From Nitriliruptoraceae bacterium (GTDB taxonomy: Bacteria; Actinomycetota; Nitriliruptoria; Nitriliruptorales; Nitriliruptoraceae): a stretch of DNA of 12,857 bases. The stretch covers positions 1 to 12,857 of the forward strand of contig SLQK01000264.1 of the NCBI GenBank assembly GCA_007131525.1. Reading direction: 5' to 3'. The translations under genes and the position numbers were made by a program. Positions within the stretch are counted from its first letter, which is position 1; every line of letters begins with the position of its first letter. A model generated the notes under the pieces. It did no database searches. It worked only from the letters and a program-made list of their open reading frames with translations, and had not been told where the DNA came from. Positions 6,753-12,857 of the stretch are shown piece by piece.

Positions 6753-7192
6753 GCGCCATCACCGCCCCGCTCCGCCGAACCCGCCCGGCGCTCGAACGTC
6801 CGGGCGATCGCCACCTGCGGGTGGTCGAGGAGCCGACCCCTCGTCACACCCTGGCCTACGCGATCGTGATGATCCTGGTCTTCGCTGTGGCGGTCTTCGG
6901 TGCCGTGTCGTTGAACGCGCTCGCGGCCGGTGCCTCGGTCGAGGCCAGGGCCCTGGATGCCCACGTCACCGAGGCCGAGCGGGTCTACGCCCAGCTGATC
7001 GCCGACGTCGCGGCGCTGGAGGATCCCGCCCGGGTCCGGGCGGCAGCTCTGGAGCTCGGCATGGTGCCGCCGGGCCCCGTCCGCCACCTGAGCCTCGAGC
7101 GCAACCTCCCGGCCGATGGCGCGGTGCCGGATACCCGCACACCCGATGCGGCGGCCGATCCGCTCAAGCCGCTGCTGTCGGCGGAGCGATAG
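6749..7192 (+). CDS. ftsL: FtsL-like septum protein
   Basis: 147 residues: a cytoplasmic head of about 33 residues, one membrane helix (34-60), then an extracytoplasmic stretch with coiled-coil character (about 62-92). It continues as DPARVRAAALELGMVPP (92-108), the usual turn of the FtsL/DivIC superfamily. FtsL forms a complex with FtsB/DivIC and FtsQ and activates FtsW-FtsI at the septum. The sequence itself is poorly conserved, so the name rests on topology, size and position between rsmH and ftsI. The GTG start overlaps the rsmH stop and has GAGGAG (6738-6743) five bases before it. The tail after residue 120 is proline- and aspartate-rich and probably disordered. It is separated from ftsI by 3 bp. 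Confidence 0.85.
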   Translation: MSAITAPLRRTRPALERPGDRHLRVVEEPTPRHTLAYAIVMILVFAVAVFGAVSLNALAAGASVEARALDAHVTEAERVYAQLIADVAALEDPARVRAAALELGMVPPGPVRHLSLERNLPADGAVPDTRTPDAAADPLKPLLSAER

Positions 7193-7195
7193 GCC

Positions 7196-9160
7196 ATGCG
7201 GAGACGACCGTCCGTGCCCCGCCCTGCCCGTGGGACCCCCGTGCTGCGCACCGGTGAGCAGGTCGCGGTCCGGCGCATCCGGTGGACGCTCGCGATCTTC
7301 GCGGTCCTGGTCCTGGCCACGACGGCCAAGCTCGTGGAGATCCAGGTCCTCGACGCCGCCGACCTGGCCGCGGTCAGCGAACGCCAGCGGGCCCGCACGA
7401 TCGAGCTGCCGGCGACCCGCGGGCGCATCTACGACCGCGACGGCGACGTGCTGGCGACCTCGGTGCAGGCGGCGACGGTGTACGCCGACCCCCGGGCGTT
7501 CCGAGCCACCGAGACCCCGGATGGCCTGGAGGTCCCGGCAGCGGCCGTGGCAGCTGACGTGGCCGCCGCGCTGGCGCCGATCCTGCCGCAGGACGCGGCC
7601 ACCCTCACCGAGCGGCTGGAGCAGGACCGCCACTTCGTCTACCTCGCCCGCCAGGTCCCGCACGAGGTGGGGGAGGAGGTCCGCGCGCTCGGGCTCCCCG
7701 GCATCGGGGTGCTCGTGGAGCCCCAGCGGCTGTACCCCGCAGGGCCGCTCGCCGGTCAGGTCGTCGGTTTCACCGACATCGACGCCGAGGGGTTGCAGGG
7801 CCTGGAGTCCGTCTACGACACGGTGCTGTCGGGGACGCCGGGAACGCTGCTGCTCGAGCGCGCGCCGGGGGGGCTCGACATCGCCTCAGGTGTCCGGGAG
7901 CTCAGCCCGCCCGAGCCCGGCACCGACGTCGTCCTGAGTCTGGACCGGGACGTCCAGTACGTCGCCGAGCTCGCGGCAGCCGACGCGCTGGAGCGCTTCG
8001 ATGCGGTCGGTGCCAGCATCGTGGTGACCGAGGTCGGGACCGGTGACATCCTGGCGATGGCCAGCTCGCCGGGTTTCGATCCGAACGACCGCGGGGACGA
8101 GGATCCCTCCGATCGGCGCAACCGGGCGGTCACCGACGTCTTCGAGCCCGGGTCGACCCAGAAGGCGCTCACCATCGCTGCGGCGATCGAGGAGGGGGTG
8201 GTCAGCCCCTCGACCACGAGGTCCGTCGCCGACTCGATCCGTATCTCAGGGTCGACCTTCACCGACTCCGCCAGTCACCCCACCGCGCAGTGGACCGTCA
8301 CGGAGATCATGGAACGGTCCAGCAACGTCGGGACGATCGAGATCGCCCAGGAGCTCGGACCCGAGCGTCTCGATGCCTACCTGCGGTCCTTCGGTTACGG
8401 CCGCCCCACCGCGCTCGGCTTCCCCGGTGAGTCCGGTGGGCTGCTGCGGCACCACGAGGACTGGTGGGGCACCTCGCTGCCGACGATCGCGATCGGGCAC
8501 GGGGTGGCCGTCTCCCTGCTGCAGCTCGCCCAGAGCTACAGCACGATCGCCAACGACGGGGTGGCGCTGCCGCCCCGGCTGGTCCGGGGCACGGTCGGCG
8601 AGGACGGTCGGCTCACCCCCGTCCCGTCGCCGGCGGGCGAGCGGGTGATCTCCACCACCACCGCCGCTGCGGTGCGCGCCATGCTGGAGGAGGCGGTGCA
8701 CGGCGAGCGGGGGACGGGCGGCCTCGCCCAGGTCGACAGCTACCGCGTCGCCGGCAAGACCGGGACGGCACGCAAGCCCGCCGAGGGTGGACGGGGCTAC
8801 AGCAACGACTACATCGCGACCTTCGTCGGCATGGCCCCGGCTGACGACCCCCGGGTGGTCGTCGCGGTGATGATCGACGAGCCGCGACCCATCTTCGGGG
8901 GGCTGACGGCGGCACCGGTGTTCTCCGAGGTCATGCAGGCGGCGCTGGTCGCGCTCCGGGTCCCACCCGAGGGAGCCGGCGATGATCTCGACTCGGCGCT
9001 GCAGCTGGCGGCGGAGCACGCTGCACGCATCGCCAGCGCCGAGGTGGCCGCGGCCGACGCCGCCGCGCGTGCGGTGATCGAGGGCGGACCAGGCCTCGTG
9101 GACGGCGGGGAGGACAGCGACCCGTCGGAGCAGGCTGCCGGCGATGCCGATCCGCCGTGA
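7196..9160 (+). CDS. ftsI: Septal peptidoglycan transpeptidase FtsI (class B penicillin-binding protein)
   Basis: 654 residues. It cross-links septal peptidoglycan with FtsW and is the target of beta-lactams. The order is a membrane anchor (about 29-47), a dimerisation/pedestal domain beginning at RGRIYDRDGDVLA (75-87), and a transpeptidase domain with all three active-site motifs: STQK (Ser320 nucleophile, Lys323), SSN (375-377) and KTG (521-523). There are no PASTA repeats. After the catalytic domain, from about residue 592, there is a 60-residue alanine-rich and acidic tail. The ATG has GGAG (7183-7186) nine bases upstream and follows the ftsL stop by 3 bp. The FtsI rather than elongation PBP2 role is inferred from its dcw position. 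Confidence 0.96.
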   Translation: MRRRPSVPRPARGTPVLRTGEQVAVRRIRWTLAIFAVLVLATTAKLVEIQVLDAADLAAVSERQRARTIELPATRGRIYDRDGDVLATSVQAATVYADPRAFRATETPDGLEVPAAAVAADVAAALAPILPQDAATLTERLEQDRHFVYLARQVPHEVGEEVRALGLPGIGVLVEPQRLYPAGPLAGQVVGFTDIDAEGLQGLESVYDTVLSGTPGTLLLERAPGGLDIASGVRELSPPEPGTDVVLSLDRDVQYVAELAAADALERFDAVGASIVVTEVGTGDILAMASSPGFDPNDRGDEDPSDRRNRAVTDVFEPGSTQKALTIAAAIEEGVVSPSTTRSVADSIRISGSTFTDSASHPTAQWTVTEIMERSSNVGTIEIAQELGPERLDAYLRSFGYGRPTALGFPGESGGLLRHHEDWWGTSLPTIAIGHGVAVSLLQLAQSYSTIANDGVALPPRLVRGTVGEDGRLTPVPSPAGERVISTTTAAAVRAMLEEAVHGERGTGGLAQVDSYRVAGKTGTARKPAEGGRGYSNDYIATFVGMAPADDPRVVVAVMIDEPRPIFGGLTAAPVFSEVMQAALVALRVPPEGAGDDLDSALQLAAEHAARIASAEVAAADAAARAVIEGGPGLVDGGEDSDPSEQAAGDADPP

Positions 9161-9233
9161 GCGGGGTGGTGGTCAGCCGTCGGCCACCGTCCACGGCCCG
9201 TCCCGCCTGCACGGCTGGACCAGGACACCCCGT

Positions 9234-9239
9234 TAGGCT
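9234..9239 (+). promoter_or_regulatory. -10-like element TAGGCT in the ftsI-murE gap
   Basis: TAGGCT fits the TAnnnT pattern and lies in the only sizeable gap inside the dcw genes (9161-9315). No good -35 is seen at 16-19 bp. A GTG in frame with murE follows after 7 bases (9247), the spacing typical of leaderless transcripts. It could be an internal promoter giving murE-mraY-murD independent expression. Support is weak. Confidence 0.35.
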
Positions 9240-9315
9240 CCCGCGCGTGCTCCCAGGGCGCGCGCAGGCGGCTCGCGTCCGCGCGCCGTCTGGACGACCT
9301 CCGACCAGGACCACC

Positions 9316-10830
9316 GTGACCGCGACCCTCGCCGAGGTGGCCGCTGCCCTCCCGGGGGCAGGGCTCCACGGCCCTGCGCAGGGCGCCGCGACGACCGTGC
9401 TCGACGCGACCCATGACAGCCGTCAGGTCCGTCCCGGCTGGTTGTTCTGTGCGGTGGTCGGTGTCCGTGCCGACGGTCACGATCACGCGCCTGAGGCCGT
9501 GGCCGACGGCGCCGTCGCGCTGCTGGTCGAACGCCCGCTCGACCTCGACGTCCCCCAGGTGGTCGTGCCCTCGGTCCGGGCTGCGATGGGGCCCGCAGCG
9601 GCGGTGGTCCACGGGCACCCGAGCCGGCAGCTGACGGTGGTCGGCACCACGGGGACCAACGGCAAGACCACGGTCAGTTACCTGCTGGAGGGCGCCTTCG
9701 CGGCCGCCGGCCAGGGCACCGGGGTGATCGGCACCGTCGAGACCCGCGTGCTCGGTGAGCGCATCCCGGGGCTGCGGACCACGCCCGAGGGCACCGACCT
9801 GCAACGCCTCCTGCGACACCTCCACGACCGGGGGGTCGACGCGGTGGCCGCCGAGGTCTCGAGCCACGGCCTCGACCTGCGCCGGGTGGACGGCACCCGG
9901 TTCGCCGTCGCGGTCTACACCAACCTCTCCCAGGACCACCTCGACTGGCATGGGACGATGGAGCGGTACCTGGCGGCCAAGGCGCGGCTGTTCACGCCCG
10001 AGTTCACCGACCAGGGCGTGGTGTTCCTCGACGGTCCGTGGGCCGACCGCCTGCTCGCTGCGACCGCGATCGAGGTGACCACGGTCGGATGGGCGACCGA
10101 CCGCCGGCCCGGAGCGAGGGTCCCCGACGTCGCCATCACGGGGGCGCACAGCGACGTCACGGGCGGGTCGGCCCGTCTGCGCGGGCTCGTCGCCGACGAT
10201 CTCGAGATCAGCACCTCGCTCCCCGGGTCCTTCAACCTCGCCAACGCCGCGGTCGCCGTCGTGGCGGCGGTCCGTGCCGGGGTCCCCCCCGAGGTCGCGG
10301 CTGCCGGGGTCGCTGTGGCGCCGGGCGCGCCGGGCCGGCTCGAGCGGGTCAGCGCACCCACAGGCCCCGCCGTCTTCGTCGACTACGCCCACACCCCCGA
10401 GGCCGTGCGAGCCGTGGTCGAGACCCTGCGGGCCGCCCTGCCGGTCGGGGGACGGGTCACGATCGTGCTGGGCTGCGGCGGTGACCGCGACCGGGACAAG
10501 CGAGGACCCATGGGTGCCGCGGCGGCGACCGCCGACGTCGCCGTGCTGACCTCGGACAACCCGCGCAGCGAGGATCCGGCGGCGATCCTCGAGGTCATGA
10601 CGGCGGGCGCTCGGGCCGCCGTGGCCGCCGGCGCACCCGCGAAGCTCAGCGTCGAACTCGACCGGCGGCGGGCGATCGCGCTCGCGCTCGCGCGAGCCGG
10701 CGATGACGACATCGTGCTGATCGCCGGGAAGGGCCACGAGACCGTGCAGGAGTTCGCGGACCGGACCGTGACCTTCGATGACCGCGCCGTGGCGGCGGAG
10801 CTGCTCGGCGAGCGGGGGGTCGGCGCATGA
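9316..10830 (+). CDS. murE: UDP-N-acetylmuramoyl-L-alanyl-D-glutamate--2,6-diaminopimelate ligase MurE
   Basis: 504 residues. It adds meso-diaminopimelate to UDP-MurNAc-L-Ala-D-Glu using ATP in the cytoplasm. The P-loop is GTTGTNGKTT (110-119). EVSSHGLDLRRVDGTRF and NLSQDHLDWHG mark the central domain, and Lys222 in YLAAKARLF is the expected carbamylated lysine. DNPRSEDP (414-421) is the motif that selects meso-diaminopimelate, with Arg417 as the key residue, and GKGHE lies at 471-475. The GTG is chosen because AGGA (9307-9310) lies five bases upstream and the length is normal. In-frame GTGs at 9157 and 9247 would add arginine- and proline-rich residues unlike the family. The stop overlaps the mraY ATG (ATGA). 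It is followed directly by mraY, with no murF. Confidence 0.96.
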   Translation: MTATLAEVAAALPGAGLHGPAQGAATTVLDATHDSRQVRPGWLFCAVVGVRADGHDHAPEAVADGAVALLVERPLDLDVPQVVVPSVRAAMGPAAAVVHGHPSRQLTVVGTTGTNGKTTVSYLLEGAFAAAGQGTGVIGTVETRVLGERIPGLRTTPEGTDLQRLLRHLHDRGVDAVAAEVSSHGLDLRRVDGTRFAVAVYTNLSQDHLDWHGTMERYLAAKARLFTPEFTDQGVVFLDGPWADRLLAATAIEVTTVGWATDRRPGARVPDVAITGAHSDVTGGSARLRGLVADDLEISTSLPGSFNLANAAVAVVAAVRAGVPPEVAAAGVAVAPGAPGRLERVSAPTGPAVFVDYAHTPEAVRAVVETLRAALPVGGRVTIVLGCGGDRDRDKRGPMGAAAATADVAVLTSDNPRSEDPAAILEVMTAGARAAVAAGAPAKLSVELDRRRAIALALARAGDDDIVLIAGKGHETVQEFADRTVTFDDRAVAAELLGERGVGA

Positions 10831-11861
10831 TCGCGGTCCTGATCGGTGGCGGGGTCGCGCTCATCGTCGCCTTGGTGGGCACGCCCCTGGTCATCAGCTA
10901 CTTCCGGCAACGCGGGTTCGGTCAGCCGATCCGTGACGAGGGTCCGGTGAGCCACCAGTCCAAGGCCGGGACGCCGACGATGGGGGGAACGGCCATCGTC
11001 CTGGCTGCGGTGATCGGCTACGGGGTCGCCCACCTCGGCACGGCCACCATCACCCTGGCCGGCATGCTGGTCCTGTTCACCTTCGTCGGCATGGCCATCG
11101 TCGGCTTCGCCGACGACCTGATCAAGCTCCGCATGCGGCGCAACCTGGGGCTGAACAAGACCACCAAGTTCGCCGGACAGGCCCTGATCGCCGTCGGGTT
11201 CGCGACGCTCGGGCCGGAGCTCGCGGGGCTGCCCCGCAACATCTCGGTCGTGGGGGACATCGCCTTCGACGTCTCCACGCCGGTGTTCATCCTGTGGATG
11301 TTCCTGCTCCTGACCGGCGCCTCCAACGCCGTCAACCTCACCGACGGGCTGGATGGGCTGGCGGCTGGTTCGGCCGCGCTGGTGTTCGGCAGCTACATCC
11401 TGATCGGGTTCTGGCAGTTCCGGAACTCCGCCGACTACCCGCTCGGGGCCAGTGAAGCCCTCGACATCGCCATCATCGCCGCCGCGGTCACGGCCGCCTG
11501 CGCCGGCTTCCTGTGGCACAACGCTCCGCCGGCCCGGATCTTCATGGGCGACACCGGGTCGCTCGCGCTCGGTGGGCTGCTCGCCGGCATCGCGGTCGCG
11601 ACCAACACCCAGGTGCTGCTGGTGCTCTTCGGTGGCCTGTTCGTCGCCGAGACGGTGTCGGTCATCATCCAGGTCGCGGTCTTCCGCACCACCGGCAAAC
11701 GGGTGTTCCGGATGGCGCCGCTCCACCACCACTTCGAGCTGCTCGGCTGGCAGGAGACCACGATCATCGTGCGCTTCTGGATCCTGGCGGGTCTCGGGAT
11801 CGCGCTCGGGCTCGGGATCTTCTATGCCGAGTGGATCAGCCGGGTCGGGACGCTGCCGTGA
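10827..11861 (+). CDS. mraY: Phospho-N-acetylmuramoyl-pentapeptide-transferase MraY
   Basis: 344 residues, about ten membrane helices. It transfers phospho-MurNAc-pentapeptide from UDP to undecaprenyl phosphate, forming lipid I on the inner face of the membrane. Family landmarks are SHQSKAGTPTMGG near the N-terminus, FADDLIK (Asp96-Asp97, substrate/metal site), NLTDGLDG (170-177, Asp173 and Asp176), FMGDTGSLALGG (Asp242) and PLHHHFE (His300-His302). All catalytic positions are present. The ATG overlaps the murE stop and the stop overlaps the murD GTG, so the three genes are probably translationally coupled. Its substrate needs the D-Ala-D-Ala added by MurF, whose gene is not here. Confidence 0.97.
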   Translation: MIAVLIGGGVALIVALVGTPLVISYFRQRGFGQPIRDEGPVSHQSKAGTPTMGGTAIVLAAVIGYGVAHLGTATITLAGMLVLFTFVGMAIVGFADDLIKLRMRRNLGLNKTTKFAGQALIAVGFATLGPELAGLPRNISVVGDIAFDVSTPVFILWMFLLLTGASNAVNLTDGLDGLAAGSAALVFGSYILIGFWQFRNSADYPLGASEALDIAIIAAAVTAACAGFLWHNAPPARIFMGDTGSLALGGLLAGIAVATNTQVLLVLFGGLFVAETVSVIIQVAVFRTTGKRVFRMAPLHHHFELLGWQETTIIVRFWILAGLGIALGLGIFYAEWISRVGTLP

Positions 11862-12857
11862 CGGGACCCGAGGCCGACCGCGCCGCGCTGCCCCTCGAGG
11901 TCGGGCGGGCGCTGGTGGTGGGCGCGGGTGCCTCCGGCCTCGCCGCGGCCCGCCTGCTCGCGGAGGCTGACATCGAGGTGGTGCTGGTCGACGAGCGGGC
12001 CGGTGACGACGCTGCTGCGGCGGTGGCCGCCGCCGGGAGCACCGGCGCCGAGGTCGTGGTCGGCCGCCGTGCGGTGGAGGTGTTCGACCCGGGCTTCGAT
12101 CTGGTCGTGCCGTCACCGGGTGTCCCCGAGCGCGCCGAGGTGTTCACCGCCGCCGCGGCCGCGGGTGCCCGCGTGTGGTCCGAGCCGGAGCTGGCGCTCC
12201 GGCGCTTCCCGCGCCGCCTCCTCGCGGTGACCGGGACCAACGGCAAGACCTCCACCACCGAGCTGCTCACCGCGATGTGCCTCGCCGGCGGCGTGGACGC
12301 CCATGCCTGCGGCAACATCGGGCTGCCCGTCAGCGACGCCGCGGCAGCCAGCGCCGCCGACGCGACCCTGGTGGCCGAGCTCTCCAGCTTCCAGCTGCGG
12401 TTCACGTCCACGCTCGCCCCCCAGGTCGCCGTGCTGCTCAACGTCGCGCCCGACCACCTCGACTGGCACCACGATCTCGCCAGCTACCACGGCGCCAAGG
12501 CCCGGATCTTCGCCTGGCAGCGAGCTGACCAGTGGGCGGTCGTCAACGAGGACGACGACATCGCCCGCGCGCTGCGTGACGGCGCCGGGCTGGGCCGACG
12601 GGCGGGCTTCTCCGCCGACCATCCCGTCGCGGTGGGTGTCGGTCGGCAGGTCGAGGCCGGCGGGGCGGTGCTGGCAGCGACGATCGACGGCACCACACGG
12701 CAGCTGCTCCCGATCGCCGCGCTCGCGCCCGAGGGCGGTCCGGTGGCGGTCCACTGGGTCGCCAACGTCGCGGCGGCGGCCACCGCGGCGCTGCTGGCGG
12801 GGGTCGAGGCGGCTGCGGTCGCCGGCGCTGCGGTCGCGACCCGGCCCGGCCGGCACC
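11858..12857 (+). CDS. murD: UDP-N-acetylmuramoyl-L-alanine--D-glutamate ligase MurD (3' end cut off by window edge)
   Basis: The first 333 codons are present, and the family is usually about 450-490 residues. It adds D-glutamate to UDP-MurNAc-L-Ala. The N-terminal Rossmann-like domain starts with ALVVGAGASGLAAARLL (about 18-34). The ATP loop is TGTNGKTS (125-132). It is followed by the MurD landmarks GNIGLP, ELSSFQL and PDHLDWH, and by Lys214 in YHGAKARIF, the expected carbamylated lysine. ELSSFQL and the position after mraY separate it from MurE, MurF and MurC. The GTG start overlaps the mraY stop (GTGA). The reading frame is intact to the edge. Alanine-rich stretches match the base composition of its neighbours. 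Confidence 0.95.
   Translation, partial: MTGPEADRAALPLEVGRALVVGAGASGLAAARLLAEADIEVVLVDERAGDDAAAAVAAAGSTGAEVVVGRRAVEVFDPGFDLVVPSPGVPERAEVFTAAAAAGARVWSEPELALRRFPRRLLAVTGTNGKTSTTELLTAMCLAGGVDAHACGNIGLPVSDAAAASAADATLVAELSSFQLRFTSTLAPQVAVLLNVAPDHLDWHHDLASYHGAKARIFAWQRADQWAVVNEDDDIARALRDGAGLGRRAGFSADHPVAVGVGRQVEAGGAVLAATIDGTTRQLLPIAALAPEGGPVAVHWVANVAAAATAALLAGVEAAAVAGAAVATRPGRH

Noticed and set aside
9157..9315. N-terminal extension of MurE starting in the ftsI stop region
   Set aside because: The added residues are Arg/Pro-rich and unlike MurE, while the GTG at 9316 has a well-placed AGGA. The GTG at 9247 is kept only as a speculative leaderless start.
9355..9372. Inverted repeat CAGGGC/GCCCTG near the 5' end of murE
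   Set aside because: It has only 6 pairs, lies within the coding sequence, and nothing nearby suggests regulation.
8809..10737. Long minus-strand open frame opposite ftsI and murE (642 codons), and a similar one at 10383-12116 opposite murE-mraY-murD
   Set aside because: Both are rich in Arg, Gly, Asp and Pro with no recognisable motif, and lie opposite genes with full catalytic motifs. They are a by-product of high G+C in the third codon position.

Overview
The window is very G+C-rich (about 70% or more by eye), uses GTG starts freely, and carries a compact division and cell wall (dcw) cluster in which MurE has a meso-diaminopimelate signature. Together with the TAnnnT-type -10 elements this points to a high-G+C actinobacterium. 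The missing murF and the gene contents would fit a deep-branching class rather than a typical mycobacterium or streptomycete, but that placement is only a guess.

Left part, minus strand (4164 down to the left edge): a three-gene operon of a MoxR-family AAA+ ATPase, a DUF58 protein and a TgpA-type membrane transglutaminase that is cut off by the window edge. The genes are separated by 4 bp or overlap by 3 bp, so they are almost certainly co-transcribed. Next to it, divergently transcribed, is a TetR-family regulator (4364-4978). The 200 bp between them holds a perfect 16-bp palindrome in the TetR promoter and a related shorter inverted repeat just upstream of the MoxR gene, suggesting that TetR controls both itself and the transglutaminase operon.

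Middle (4979-5355): a non-coding, strongly structured stretch with two adjacent GC hairpins. It ends in a clear promoter (TTGACC, 17-bp spacer, TAGAGT) overlaid by four units at exact 10-bp spacing that begin with GTGG or GAGG and look like MraZ operator boxes.

Right part, plus strand (5356 to the right edge): mraZ, rsmH, ftsL-like, ftsI, murE, mraY and murD (truncated). MraZ is the cluster regulator, RsmH methylates 16S rRNA, FtsL and FtsI belong to the septal synthesis machinery, and MurE, MraY and MurD are peptidoglycan precursor enzymes. Most junctions are 4-bp ATGA or GTGA overlaps. The exception is a 155-bp gap before murE that carries a promoter-like -10.

The most unusual point is that murF, which normally lies between murE and mraY, is absent: murE and mraY overlap by 4 bp. 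A murF gene must lie elsewhere or be replaced. No tRNA, rRNA, CRISPR array, insertion sequence or phage gene was seen.
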